Shown: positions 1 through 11,639, numbered from the stretch's first letter. The stretch is 64,000 nucleotides of DNA from Casuarina equisetifolia (GCA_028551475.1 CM052354.1:5935391-5999390), one strand, 5' to 3'. Notes: generated from the sequence alone by a model not told the origin. Numbers and translations: made by a program.

Positions 1-2300
1 CATTCCACTGGTGGGATGCTTGTTTGAGACCATACAAGGATTTGCGCAATCGACATACAAGTCCCTCCCCCTAATTGAGAAATCTGGGAGGAAGAGCCAT
101 ATAAACCTCTTTAGATAGATCACCATGAAGAAAAACATTCTGGACGTCCATCTGGATCAAGGGCCAATGATGCACTGAAGCAATAATAATAAGAAGTCGA
201 ATAGTAACATGTTTGGTAGCGGGTGAAAAAGTATCCTAATAGTCAAAACCTTCATGTTGACTATAGCCTTTGGCGACCAACGGGCTTTGTAGCGCTCAAC
301 AAAACCATTTACACGGTATTTAACCTTGTAGACCCACTTGCAACCAATAGTACGACGATCAGGGGGTAAGGAGACCACATCCTAAGTGTGATTTGCCTCA
401 AGAGCAGCAAGCTCACTATCCATGGCAACGACCTAGTGGGGGTCCTTAACAGCCTCTTGATAAAAAGTGGGTTTGGAGATGGCAGAAATGGAAGCAACAA
501 AATGATGGTGCTAGGGATGGCATTGGTCTAAAGAAATGTAATTGGAAATGGGATAAATATAGGAGGAGGAGGGTAGGGTAAGACAAAGGTAATCACTGCT
601 CCAAATGGGTTGTCTGGTGGGACAACCAAAACGACGAACAATGGGAGACGAAGGTGAGGGTTTTGGGGAAGGAGGCAAAGGTGGGGGGATAGGGATGGAA
701 GTGGGAGGACAATCGGAAGGAGGAGTGGATGAAGGATAGTCCGAAATAGGGTTGGGTGAAGGAGGAACAGGAACAGAAGGTACTAAGGCCAAAGGGTCAG
801 GGCTAGAAAATGGTGTAGCTAGAGAAGGAGGTTCATCAACAGGAAGGGTAGATGGGGAGTAGGATTCCTCAGGAGGTATGATGGGTGCTGAAGGGATGAT
901 TGAGCCATCGAGGGATGAAGGAGAAACCTGCAAGGCAAAAGGAAAAACATCTTCGCGAAAAATGACGTCACGACTCATGAAAATTTTTTTAGTAGCAGGG
1001 TCAAAAAGTTTGTATCCTTTCTGATAGGATGGATACCCAATAAAAAAACAAGGGGTGGCATAAGGACTAAATTTGTCACGAGGTCCAATAGTGGTAGCGT
1101 AACATTGACAACCAAAAACATGGAGATGATCAAGAAAAGGACGAGTACCAAAGAGATGCTTGTAAGGTGTGATGCCTCGAAAAGTAGAAAAGGGAAGGCG
1201 ATTAATGAGATAAGTAGCGGTAAGGATGAACTCGCCCCAAAATTGGGAAGGTAGATAGGCTTAAAAAAGTAAGGCACAAGCCATATCGAGAAGGTGACAA
1301 TGCTTGTGTTCGACCACCCCATTTTTTTGAAGGGTATGGATGCAAGAGCTTTCATGGATGATGCCGCGAGAGCAGAGATAAGAAGAGCATTTAGAGGAAA
1401 AAAATTTAGTACCGTTGTCAAAGCAGATGCGTTTGACAGTAGCATTGAATTGGGTATGAGCCATGGAAAGGAAAGATTGAATTTTGAAAAAAACTTGGCT
1501 TTTAAAATGAAAGAGAAAAGTCCAAGTCGCACGAGAGAAATCATCAATGATGGTAAAAAAAATAACGTGCACCATCATGGGTAGGATGGCAATGAGGGCC
1601 CTAGAGGTCCATGTGAACAAGATCAAAAATAGAAGTTGTGGTAGAAGTATAAGAAGGAAAAGGGGCATGTGTTTGTTTAGCCAAACATCACAAGAGAAAA
1701 AATTCGGGCAAGAAATGGTTCTGCCATTAGCAAAATAAGATTTTAATGAAGAGTGACCAAGACATTGATGCTAAAAAAAATATTCATTATTAAAAATGGA
1801 ATTACAAGTAGGGGACTGTTTGGGAGTACAATGAGAATTCAAAATGGAAGATAAATATTCAGAAAAAATGGAATGAAAATGTTTAGGAATAACATAACAA
1901 AGAAAATAAAGTTCCCCTTTAGCCTTGCCGAGCCCTATCAGTGCCCCAATCGTACAATCCTAGAAAACACAAAATTTATCGAAAAATAGAGCCACACAAT
2001 TGTTATCACGGGTTAGTTTTTGAATAGATAAAAGGTCATGACATAAAATTAATTGAGGGCTGGGGCGAGAATGTCCAATATGAGTGATGGGGTTACGGGT
2101 TTGATCAAGTAAGCAAATAAAAATTGGAGAGGCACATGGAGAAATGGATCAAGATATCTTAAATCACATGTAATATGGTCACTAGCCCCTGAATCGATAA
2201 TCCAATTAGAATTAAATGAGGCCAAGGAAGAAATACCTGTGAAGTTGGCATTGGAGTCTATGGGGCCCGCTTGATTGAGCATGGAGAGAAGTTTGGCCTG
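1..2300 (-). pseudogene. copia-1 pol relic (integrase and start of reverse transcriptase)
   Basis: About 2049-2282 holds the protease/spacer region with WIIDSGASDHIT, the copia aspartic protease signature. About 1261-1668 is the integrase core: DDFSRATWTF, the second catalytic Asp in FDNGTKFF, and Glu in the QKNGVVEHKH segment. The segment corresponding to the first catalytic Asp is scrambled. About 511-978 carries the integrase C-terminal MSRDVIFREDVFPF followed by a Pro/Ser-rich linker. From 378 down to 1 is RT with GCKWVYKVK, a shift, then an FLHGDL-like stretch and LYGLKQA at the window edge. Several stops and frame changes make it inactive. Confidence 0.8.
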
Positions 2301-2559
2301 CTGTTCGCGTGTTAAAATTAGTCCAGAAAGGCCACCAAAAACACTTCCAGGGGCGAGGAATTCTGGCCTAATAATCTTGGGCTGGGTAGAGGGGGTAGAA
2401 GGCCTGGAGGAGGCCCACTATAGGAGCCCATTGTAAATGTGGGCTCTGAAAAAACGAAAATATTAGAGGCTGAATTATGGGCAGTGGGCCCAGGCCTATT
2501 GGGCCTGCGACGTGATGGGCCGCCACGATGCTTGGGCTACCAGTTGGGTGGGTACCCAA

Positions 2560-3601
2560 CTAGCAGAAAACAAGCCTCACGGACGTGGCTTGTTTTCTTG
2601 CAATGGGTACAGACCCGTGAGTCAGGAGCAGGCCCAACTGATGGGTTGTGAACAGGTCAACCATGGGCGCCTGTAGAAGGAAGGTCGGGTTTGAGGGAGG
2701 CCCGATGGTCTGATGCACGAGGCAAGCGTGACCCGCTCCAGCCCTGCGCTTGGTTCGACCAATGAGGGTCATCATTGTCGAAAAAGGCTCAAAGGCCATG
2801 AAAATCGGCGACGTCACCGGTGGAAGCTCCTATCCACTGGTGGATTTCTTGCTTCGAAAGGGCATAGGTGCGCTCCAAAGTGGGAAGGGAGTCCCGAGAG
2901 AGGATCTGCATGCACAGATTCTAAAATTCCTCAAGGAGACCCATGATGAATTTCATGGAGCGCTCCTCTTGCTCACGATCGTGGAAACGATCATTGATTT
3001 TGCATGAACAAAGCCCACAATCGCAATGAATCGGGGGCTCCTGATTCTCCAAATCACTTCAGAGGTCCTTTAACCGAATGAAGAAATCAGTTAACTCGGT
3101 GGTGGTGTAGCCGCTTGAGAGGCACAAATTGGAAATTGCCTGACGGAGCCTATAGCGTTGAGTGCTGGAAACCTTAGCGAAGGAGTCGTCGAGGAGCTCC
3201 CAAATCTCAAAGATGAATTTGGAGCAGGAGACGAGCCTTTCCAAAGAATGTTCAACAGAATTGATGAGCCAGGACTTGATGGTGGCGTGCACCTGATCCC
3301 AACGGGCAATTGCATTAGGATCGCCGGTCGGTCAAGGAAGGTCACTCGTGAGAAACCCTAATTTGTTGTGAGCGAGGCAAACCGTGTAGATTTTCTCAGC
3401 CCAAACGGCGTAATTCGACTCATTGACAAGGCAATGGGGAACAATGGGGCTAGCCTGCAAATCGGCCGCCGAGAGATAATAAAGGTCGCAGATAGGTGCA
3501 ACAATGGGGATAGAAGTTCCAGGCGTTGAAAAAGGTGGAGTTTCGGTGGATTGGGCGTGAGTGGTGGTCGAATTGAGAGGATTTGCAGTGGTTGATGCCA
3601 T
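2560..3601 (-). pseudogene. copia-1 gag relic with CCHC zinc knuckle
   Basis: The gag starts with an ATG at 3599-3601 and opens into a copia-type N-terminus containing NESNYAVWAEKI, the usual sensitive motif of DUF4219/UBN2-like gag proteins. It then continues in a different frame (about 3059-3292) with SWLINSVEHSLERLV and RLRQAISNLCLSSGYTTTEL, the standard helical gag core. A CX2CX4HX4C knuckle (CTHCKKTSHVREAC) sits at 2570-2611 in yet another frame. The protein would coat genomic RNA in virus-like particles. At least two frameshifts make it non-functional. Confidence 0.75.
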
Positions 3602-3806
3602 GGGAACGGCAGAGAGCGGTGATCGGAATAGAAGATGCGGCAGCTAGGGTTAGGGTCAGGGTCTTATCAGGAAGGAAAAATGAAGGGAGGGTATTATCGA
3701 AAAGAAAAAATGAAATAAAGGTATTATCAGAAAAAAGATAGGCAGTAGAGAGGTCTGATGAACTCGGAAAAAAAAAATAAGGCGGAAGCAAGGTTAGACC
3801 GAGCTG

Positions 3807-3819
3807 GCCTATGATACCA
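3807..3819 (-). other. Primer-binding site of copia-1 (tRNA-iMet)
   Basis: On the minus strand this reads TGGTATCATAGGC, close to the TGGTATCAGAGC consensus complementary to plant initiator Met tRNA. It lies directly inside the 5' LTR. Two or three mismatches fit the general decay of the element. Confidence 0.75.
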
Positions 3820-4008
3820 TGTAAGAATTTGAACCGAGTAAAGGGAAACTCTCTTTGTATTGATACTGCGTTACTTTACAATGTACAATATAGGGTCTTT
3901 ATATAGACCTAGAATGAAACTATATAAGGAAAGAAATAATTAGGGAAATATTTACATAACGCTAATTATCCTGATTTCACATTGTGATAATATTGATATT
4001 CCATAACA
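3820..4008 (-). repeat. 5' LTR of copia-1 (about 189 bp)
   Basis: The segment starts TG and ends CA on the plus strand, so it is TG..CA on either strand. It abuts the primer-binding site on its left. A TATA box (tatataaag on the minus strand, near 3899-3907) sits inside, as expected for an LTR promoter. The partner LTR is outside the window, so the outer border at 4008 rests on the CA dinucleotide only. Confidence 0.65.
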
Positions 4009-4220
4009 GTAACTCATAAGAAATTATCATCAAACGAATCTCCAAGGTAAAAGCACTGACTTTATCCCATTGACAATGAAAGATTACATCAGCCCATTTT
4101 TGTGTTCCATCTTGGAACGAGTGTGTTAAAACTTAGTGCTCGTCCCTATGCCATTTAAAGAGAAAAAGATTGGGGCGATATAATGATTAGGAAGAGTAGG
4201 CGTGGTAGAAACATATATAC
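4009..4220. other. Interval between copia-1 LTR and SEO-like exon
   Basis: About 210 bp lie between the retrotransposon and the splice donor of the exon on the right. If the SEO gene is real this is its first intron, into which copia-1 inserted in the same orientation. On the minus strand 4020-4120 reads openly (QKWADVIFHCQW and on) but I do not recognise it. Confidence 0.4.
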
Positions 4221-4415
4221 CTGGAAGATGTTGTCAAAGCGCTTCAGAATCCTTTTGACAGCAAGGAAAAGAGAGTTTGCATCAAAATCCCTTTCGGGAG
4301 GAACATGGGTCGGAGAAATTTGATTCTTAATCTCGGCGTTGGACATGGTTAACACGTCCAGCCCACTCTCAGTGGGTTGCTCTGAGGTAATGGGCAGCAT
4401 CTTGTCGTTGGCCAT
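4221..4415 (-). CDS. First exon of a sieve element occlusion (SEO)-like gene, partial
   Basis: The exon opens with ATG at 4413-4415 and encodes 65 codons, including MSNAEIKNQISPTHVP, FDANSLFLAVKRIL and FDNIFQ. This matches the start of plant SEO/SEOR proteins, where a stretch of the type MMKQIxxTHxPDxxxFDVxPL...VExIL is typical. SEO proteins form the P-protein filaments that plug injured phloem sieve tubes. The exon ends at a good donor (CAG|GTATAT, intron starting at 4220), consistent with SEO gene structure. No further exon is seen to the left because copia-1 fills the space to the window edge. The gene either continues outside the window or is a truncated fragment. The family call is from pattern memory. 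Confidence 0.5.
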
Positions 4416-6429
4416 AGTGTTCCTTCGTTCTCCGGGAGGGTAAACAGAACAAGAAAGAAGTTGCCGATGACAGAAAGAACTCCGGGGAATGGCAAACCTT
4501 CCTTGCTAACCTTCCTCCTTTTAATAAAATCTTCGAAGGAAATACACCAGGGCACGGGTGATTATAACCTTCCCTCTTCATCCTTCCTCCTTCTCCGAGC
4601 CTTCGTGATGCAGATACTTTTCTGAATCTTTGGCCAAGTCCATCAATAAAATTCAACGGCGAATTACTTAAGAATTGTCAATGAAAGTTTCCGCCAAAAA
4701 GTATCCTTAGAAAAAAGAGGCTGAAATAGGCTTGCTTTTGTTATGTGGACGTTGACAAATCACACTCCTCATTGTTACGTGCACAAATCTGGGCACACGC
4801 AACTGGGGCCAAGTGGAAGCCATTTGGACGAGGGTTTGGATTATATGGGTTAGCCTTTGGATATGTTAGAGTCTTGAACTCCATTTCTACCGCAAGATGG
4901 TAAGAACAGAGACATTTCAGGTTTTGGGTTAACTTTTTTGCTATTTCCTTCATTTCATTCGGTGGCCTTTAAATAGCCATTTTATAGACAAGGCTTTTTA
5001 ACACGCTCGGTAAGGTGTTTTGCAGGTTTAGTAAAACCTGCACGTAACATAATTCCAAGCATTGTTTTTTATCAGAGTTTCTTCATACTGATTTTAAACT
5101 CTCGTTATCCAGTAAATTTACTATTTTCTTACTATTATTTAAAATGTTTTATAATTGGTTAAAATATTCAAGGATTCATTATCTCAGTAGTACCGTAACA
5201 ATTATTCTAATTGATGATTGTGGAGTTTTCTCTTATAAATTCATCTATAAAATTTTGGATTTGTGTATAATTTCGAATTTGTAGTAATATTTTAAATCTC
5301 CTCATGATCAATTAAGTCGCTCACGAAATTCGAACCGTTTAGCGGGTCATGGTGCAAAGACTTTTAGTCAAGCATGATCCGCACGCGGTTTAGCGGGTCT
5401 TCGGAAAATCTCCAGTCACCGGTGAGGTCGTTTCTTCTTTTTGGTTTGTGGATTGAGTCAAGAGACCAGAATAGTCACTGGTGAGACTGGAAAAGCATCG
5501 AAACCTAGTCAAGCTCAAACTAGGTAGTTTGTGCCTTAAGAAATTTGACCCGTTCGTCTCATGGGATCTTCTTTTCTATGAAGTTTCAAAAGGTCTAGAG
5601 GCCTAATAGACATCATTGCCATTAATTAATGAGAGGCTGTGCAAGTCAAGGCAAGTTGTTATTCGCTTCATGTCACAGAAATCTTCGTAAAGGAAATGAG
5701 AAGAGCGAGGCGGCGACTTCCTTTTTAACGCAACCTGGTGGCGTAATTCTCAAAAGGTAAGAGCCTTCTTTTTCCACCAAATATCGTGCAGTATTTGAGG
5801 TCCAATAATCTCTGTCTAGATTCTGAGTACACTTGTCAATCGTTTGTGCTTACAGTAATTCGACCCAAATTTATCACTTTTCATTATGGTTGTTTATAGT
5901 GAAAGACATGAAATTTAGACTCAAAAGTTGATCTGGATTCCATTTTCTGTTCTAAGTTATTCTGAGCTCTGGAGGGCCTTTAAATGGTGGATTTCTGTCC
6001 TTTTTTCTTTTTGCTTTTCTCTACCAAAGATTTGAACATATTCCATTCACAACAAAGTGATGTCAATCCTCAGAAGGGTGGAAAGGGACTTGGATCATAA
6101 AAACCCTAGGTTTTATCATTTTTGTTAAGTTATTGTAACCTCCCAATAAATTTCTCTCTCGAATCTAAGATATATTTTATAACCTACAAAAGAACCCATT
6201 CAATTTGACTCCTTCATTTTGAGTTTATTTGTTTGTTTCTTTAAATGTCTAATTCTCTTATTCCGCCAGCATCACTTGAATCATGGCAAGTTCGAAACTG
6301 CCCATCTAAAGTTGTTTATGCTACAAACTCTTGTCGTAGCGATTAGGAGATTTAAGGAAGAAAGCTTGATAGGTGGGGGATTCAGTTCAACAAGCTGCAA
6401 AGGTCTCACCAATAAGTAAATATAATCAT
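4416..6429. other. Upstream/intergenic region, no gene recognised
   Basis: This 2 kb spacer is AT-rich. A TATA-like ctatttaaag on the minus strand (about 4966-4976) could serve the SEO-like exon, but the distance to its ATG is long (about 550 bp). Open stretches at 4741-4953 and 4369-4656 (minus) have no recognisable domain. A motif around gtttagcgggtc occurs twice (about 5337 and 5388). No coding gene is supported. Confidence 0.4.
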
Positions 6430-7620
6430 GCTAATTTGGCGAATGAGATAACAAGAGAGATTGAAAGCATAAATTTTATTTTATCATCTTAACGTTGTAT
6501 CTACAAAGTTCCAAATACACTTAGAAACTTGAATGAAGAAGCATAGATTCCACAAGTTATTTCGATTGGCCTTTTCATCATGGCATTACAAATGATGGAA
6601 GAGTATAAAGTACAATATCTAAAAGAATTTGTACAAGAAACCAAGATAGACTTGGAGAATTTGGTGCACATTGTAGAGGATTCAAAAGAAAATGTTTGCC
6701 AATGTTATGTACATACTATTTCAACTAGCAAGTGTCAATTTTTGAAAATGATCCTTAAGGATGTGAGCTTCATCATTCAGCTTTTTGTTAAAGAGTCAAG
6801 GAAAGGATAAGCATGAATAGTAGATGATCATATAGTACTAAAGCCATGGTTGACTACAAGGATACAATTGGACCTTTTGTTACTTGAAAATCAACTTCTT
6901 TCTTTTATTATTGAAAAATTGTTCAATTTTGCATATGCATCTTCTCTTCCCTATGTCTACCTTCATTCCTTAAGCTAAACTTTTGACTATTTTGATTTTT
7001 AAAACATTCAAAATTTGCCTCCAAATCTTAAGCCTAAAATAAAACACTTCCTTGATTTGCCTACTAAGAAGAAAATGTAACATAATTGAGTGTCTGTACA
7101 ATGCAAACCAACTAGATAAGGTAGGATTGAAGTTTGAAGTGAATCCTTTAAGCATGTGCTTAGTTGACCTACTCTATGAGAGGGGAGTGTTAAAATTCCA
7201 TGCTTTATCTTGGATAATTACTCAGAGTTTTATGCTAGAAATCACTATCTAAATAAGGCATATATTATTAATTATTTTCTCTTATTACATTTCCATATCA
7301 AAAGTGAGAGAAATGTGAATTTACTTGGTTGAAAGGGAATTACAACTAATGGGTTAGATAACAATGATGAAACATTCATCAACTAGTTCGGCATAAAGAT
7401 CCTATATTCAGCCATGAGCTCAAAGCATTATGATCTTTGCAAGAGTTTGATAGAATTCTATGAGGACCCTTTCCATGGTTGCTTGGCTTCCTTGAGACAA
7501 GACTATCTATGCACTCCATGGATGGTAGCTTCTACCATAGCCGTTATTATCTTGTTGATTCTCATCTTCATACAAATTATGTGCTCTATCATTTCAATCA
7601 AGTTTAAAGCTTCTTTCTCT
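6430..7620 (+). pseudogene. DUF247 (UPF0481) family pseudogene
   Basis: The pieces of a DUF247 protein occur in the right order but in several frames. First is an N-terminal IYKVPNTLRNLNEEA...PQVISIGLFHHG (about 6490-6585). Then come MMEEYKVQYLKEF with FLKMILKDVSFIIQLF (6580-6805) and PWLTTRIQLDLLLLENQ (about 6850-6900). A middle part contains GVLKFHALSWI, and the C-terminal LCKSLIEFYEDPFHGCLASLRQDYLCTPW is followed by a transmembrane helix (7414-7620). DUF247 proteins are plant plasma-membrane proteins with one C-terminal helix and mostly unknown function; some act in self-incompatibility in grasses. Frame changes near 6575 and several stops (for example around 7350 and 7385) make this a relic. 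The C-terminal exon-like part is best preserved. Confidence 0.8.
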
Positions 7621-7624
7621 TCTT

Positions 7625-7830
7625 TACAAACTTAAGATTCATGGGCATTTCAAATACCTTTAAAAATAGGATGAAATGTCTTCTCACAAATTTTGATATT
7701 CTTATCAACTTTTTAAGCTACTCCTTTGTCAAAGTGATATTCTTTAGAAACTTAAGATGCATTAGTGTTTTGAACTCTTTTGGAAGGAGGGATGGAATTT
7801 TCTTCCTACAAAATAGAAAATCTCATAATT
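7625..7830 (+). repeat. Degenerate direct duplication, about 115 bp spacing
   Basis: A stretch beginning aaacttaagattcatgggc (about 7627) recurs at about 7748 as aaacttaagatgcattagtg, followed in each copy by related text (ttttgaa..ggatg.aat.ttctt). The two copies are clearly diverged. It lies just downstream of the DUF247 relic and codes for nothing recognisable. Confidence 0.45.
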
Positions 7831-7859
7831 CTCTCTCTTTTAATATGAAATGATTCTTT

Positions 7860-9243
7860 TAAGATTAAGTCTATGAATAATTTCTTTTTCACTTATCATT
7901 TGCTGGGATGTATGTGAGGAGAATATTTCAGGCTTACTAATGGCTTCAAATTTGCAAATGGAATCATCTATGTTGGATCAAATTCGTTCAAACCCTCTTC
8001 AATGGTATTATTAGGATTCATTTCGCAAAACATCTAAAGAAAATTAGTTTCTCGTTTCTCGATCTAAATAGTCACACTCTTTTGGTGGTTCCAGATAAGG
8101 AGCTAAGGTCCCAAGCGATTTCATCAAGCAACAGATAATTGCTGAACTTGAAGAACTTGAAAATATATTTATAGCTTTTCTCATTTCCTTTTGTTTCTAC
8201 GCTTTCTTAGCCCGACTGTTGTGAAAGAACCCTATCCAGTTCCTACTATATCCCCACACCACACTGCACTGCCAACTTCCTCACGTAGTGGGAATGCAAC
8301 TGGTTTGCATGCAACGTCAAGCTACGCAAGACAACCAATGGTATATCGAGCTGACCACTGGTTGTACACTGGTGTGTCACCTAAAGTGCTCAGCACTGTA
8401 GCATAGTCATCCGAGCTGTTCATGGCAGACACGCATAAGGATGTGGAGAGCATGGACTTGGACGTGCCAGAGGACCGCAACATATAACTAGCCTCCCATA
8501 TGAAGAAGCTAGATTAACATCAATTAAACCCAGTACTGCCTCACCGAGCTCGGTGCACTCATGTTGCACCACATCACTACAAAGCAACAACATGCGTTTA
8601 TAAAATCAAAACACATAATAGTTAAGCTGGAAAGCACAGCACGTGAAGGCAGCATTATTCCCAGCACGCAGCTCTGCACCTACTCACAAGTTGAGGGCCA
8701 AGAAAGTCATGACGTGGAGGATGGAGAGAGTAGAAAGAAGGCAAGAGGGAGTGAAGACTGGGGCACTGCCTTCGTGTACAAATAGAAGTCATAATGTAAA
8801 GTTCCTGGAAACTTACACGATTAGTATAAGTGGGAGCTAACATCTTATAAATAGGTGCAGCTTGCCAACAACATGTAAACACCTTGGAATTCACTATTCA
8901 TCTTTATTTAAAAATATTAAATTTTTTATGTGAATATTTTATTGTGCCATAATTAAAAAATTTTAAATTTAATTTTTTCTTAGATAAATTATAATACTAG
9001 AATAGTGTCTTTAAGGCTTTATATTTTCTTATTTTAAATGAATAAACTTACATATTTATAAAAAGTAAAGTTGAAATTCACTTGTTGCAAAATGAACTAT
9101 ATTTGAATGTATGACTTACTTTGGTAATAATTATTTGATTCCACTCAAACTGGATTACTACCTTACTGTTAGCTTTCTAATTAATTTAGTGATTAAAGAT
9201 CATACATAACACAGGTGGTATAAAACCCAATAGGAGCTGCCAA
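7860..9243. other. Intergenic region with a possible promoter
   Basis: No recognisable protein is present; short open stretches at 8191-8406 and 8561-8840 have no family features. A TATA box (cttataaataggtgc, about 8843-8857) followed by a CA-rich leader could be a promoter or a solo-LTR fragment. I could not define LTR borders. 8900-9230 is plain AT-rich sequence. Confidence 0.35.
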
Positions 9244-9299
9244 ATGATCTATGTTCTAACTTTCTCTCTGATCAGGGACTGTTTTCAAATCGTACAGGG

Positions 9300-9985
9300 C
9301 CAGTTCCAAAAGCTTAATAGAAAGGGCCTTCTACGGAGTTGTCAAGCAGCTGCGGCGGCAGGACAGCGAAGACGTACCGATGGTCAAGGCGACGCTTCAG
9401 TAGCTCGTGAAGCACAACTTCCCAAACTAGTTGATCGGGAACAGACCGAAGCGAAACTACTATCCGAAAGCAGCGAACCACAACCTGAGATTGAAGGGGC
9501 CGCAAAAAATGATCGGCAAAAGACAAGAACGAGACTGATATCTCTGCGCAAAGAATTGGCTAACACCTTTTTACTCGTAGCCACTATCGTGGCCACTGTC
9601 ACCTTTACAGCTCTTTTCGCCATGCCCGGTGGGGCTGAAGCTGGCGGCGGACATGAAGGCCTGGCAACTTCAACAAAGAAGTCAGCTTACAGAGTGTTTG
9701 TGATAGCTGATTCTATCGCTTTTAGTCTCAGGTACCTCGATATTTGTCCTCATGGGGTCATCGGTATTCAGCTTTGAACAATTGGAGTTGCTGATGTATG
9801 CCATAGTGTTAATTGAATATTCCATCTACATAATGGTGATAGCTTATACATCGGGCACATATGTGCTGTTGGCTGAACACTCGGGACTTGCTGCGGCAGC
9901 TGTTGCCTGTTACTGCACGTTCCTGTCAGGTCCTTTCTTCTTTTACCATCTGTTCATGTTTAGGTTGCTAGATAGTCAAGCTTGA
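9300..9985 (+). pseudogene. PGG-domain membrane protein fragment (ankyrin/ACD6-like), frameshifted
   Basis: From about 9530 the sequence encodes the PGG domain of ankyrin/ACD6-type plant proteins: KELANTFLLVATIVATVTF, then FAMPGG, then TSTKKSAYRVFVIADSIAF, giving the first membrane helices. After 9731 the remaining helices (FVLMGSSVFSFEQLELLMYA onward to 9985) are in the next frame. One extra G at 9731-9732 accounts for the break. The 80 or so residues before the PGG domain show no ankyrin repeats, only a charged linker, so the ankyrin part is absent or on an unrecognised exon. PGG proteins are multi-pass membrane proteins often linked to defence. Most likely a pseudogene; a sequence error cannot be excluded. 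Confidence 0.7.
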
Positions 9986-10497
9986 TGACTTGGATATCCT
10001 AGTTGGTTGTTTTAAAGTTCAAAGGAGCCGAACGTTTGATAAAGCCGGCTGGCCATCGTTCCTGTAACTAAAAGAACCAAGAGACGGATTGTTAGACCTC
10101 AAGTACTATTCTAACCCAACACTTCAGTTTTTCCTTTTTTTCTCAATAGATGCAATGAACAAGAAAATCCAGCATGTATCAAATCTATTAAGTCTCACAC
10201 GTAAAATATAAAAGCTTAAAAGAAGTTTATAAAAAATGAGTTCCTCTATATAATGCTTTAAGGTTTTAAGTTAAATGGGTCATTATCTATTACAACGTGA
10301 TATTAAACCTAAGTTTTATCTTACCAACCCTATGGATTATAAGCAAATTTAAAGTTCATGCAGAAAAATAACAATATGACATGGTCCAAATTAGACTCTT
10401 ATAGTGAATGAATGTATTAATGATGTAGATGTCTAATCTTATACTACTAAAAAGTCCACTATCCCTTTACTTGGGAACAAAAATTTTCCTAAGAAGT
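9986..10497. other. Intergenic, AT-rich, nothing recognised
   Basis: The 500 bp after the PGG fragment hold no open frame of note. Text at about 10190-10310 resembles diverged dispersed repeat sequence common in plant spacers, but I could not assign it. Confidence 0.4.
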
Positions 10498-11140
10498 GTT
10501 GTTATTTAGGGCAAAATGACATGGTAAGTTTCTTGAGTTGTGTATTAATTATCTGGAGGCTTGTTTTAATTATTTGTTATCTGGGCTTGGCCTAGTTATG
10601 CAGATTGGTTTCCTCTCACCAACCAAACGCTTGTCCTTTCGTTCATGTGCTTATGTGTTTGTAATCCCTGTATATGATTCTTTGAGAAAGTGTTAATATA
10701 AAGTCCTATTTTTCTCATTCTTTGTCTTCGGTATCAAATTCTCGGATGTTTTGCTGTTCTACTATTTCTCTCACGGTATCGGAGCTTTCCTGAGTATTTT
10801 GATTGCTCAACAATCGGTGGTAGCTTCAGATCCTCTTTCCCGTGTTAGATGTGTTAAAGTTGAAGCTAGTTTTGTCTTCTTCTTTTTCTTCTTCTTTTGG
10901 CCAATCCTTTAATACTTACATCACCTTGAATACCTCTGCCTTCATTTTTTATAGCCTCAGCGAAGTCTTTTATCTTTATACTCCAAAAGTTTGTAAGAGA
11001 TGGCGGGGAATCTTTTCCAACAATAATGGGTCTCCTTTCAATTTCCCCATTTATGGGAGTGGTGGTTATACTTTGAGCTTGCTTGTTCTTAATAAGCTTA
11101 CCTGCATCAATTTATTTCCTAGCCACTTCACTTGAATTGA
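10498..11140 (+). mobile_element. Degraded copia-type LTR plus leader (fragment)
   Basis: A TG..CA segment (about 10498-10773) is followed directly by cggtatcggagc (10774-10785), two changes from the TGGTATCAGAGC tRNA-Met primer site. It contains a TATA-like aatataaag (about 10694) and a CT-rich downstream part. Beyond the primer site a leader-like stretch runs to about 11140 without a clean gag. This is best read as the 5' end of a dead copia element on the plus strand. The left LTR border is inferred from the TG dinucleotide only. Confidence 0.5.
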
Positions 11141-11233
11141 GATTACCTCCAATATTAACCTTTTCACATTGTACAGCTTTTAGTTCCTTGGATGAACTAC
11201 TATCGATCTTTTGAGCTTTAAGCGATAGGGACC

Positions 11234-11623
11234 CTATGCTATCTCTTTTACCTTTTGAACTATCGTTGATTCTTCCTTGCTCTCATTTGTTTTCCAACTA
11301 ATACTATCCACGCATCTATTACCCCTCGTTGGTTTTTTTGGACATCCATTACCCAAGTGACCAAATTCTGCACAATTCTTGCTCACCTTTGTTTTATACA
11401 TCACTCTTTTAGACATTTGTATTTCTATATAGAACCTAACACTTTTCCTCACCTCAAGTGTGAAAAAACATTTTTTGTAGATTTTTTTGTCCATGAGCAA
11501 AAAGACATCAAACTTGAACTTTAATAAAATGTTAATATATAATAAGTGAAACTCAAAAACTAACTTTTGAATTGAAAAAATCAATCTATATTCAAACATT
11601 ACCAAAAGATTATCTTTATTCAA
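11234..11623 (-). pseudogene. Possible LINE/retroelement zinc-knuckle fragment
   Basis: An open stretch of 129 codons on the minus strand contains KVSKNCAEFGHLGNGCPKKP, similar to the CCHC knuckle that ends the nucleic-acid-binding ORF1/gag region of plant LINEs (…C..FGHL...CP/K). The first cysteine pair is reduced to one, so the knuckle is incomplete. The part above 11510 resembles the dispersed repeat seen at 50520-50640, so the open frame is partly repeat. A degraded retroelement piece is likely; the class is uncertain. Confidence 0.35.
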
Positions 11624-11639
11624 TGTAAGACTTCTATCT

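Larger units (their letters stand above)
1..4008 (-). mobile_element. Decayed Ty1/copia retrotransposon (copia-1), truncated by window edge
   Basis: A copia element reads right to left: 5' LTR (3820-4008), tRNA-Met primer site, gag, CCHC knuckle, integrase, then the front of the reverse transcriptase at the window start. The order gag-IN-RT is diagnostic of Ty1/copia. The 3' part (rest of RT, RNase H, 3' LTR) lies left of base 1. Every domain is broken by stops and frame changes, so the copy is dead and clearly older than the copia at 53057-58803. Wording such as CKWVYKVK...GFVERYKAR in RT is shared with that younger element, so the two belong to related lineages, although LTR length differs (189 versus 249 bp). 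Confidence 0.9.
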
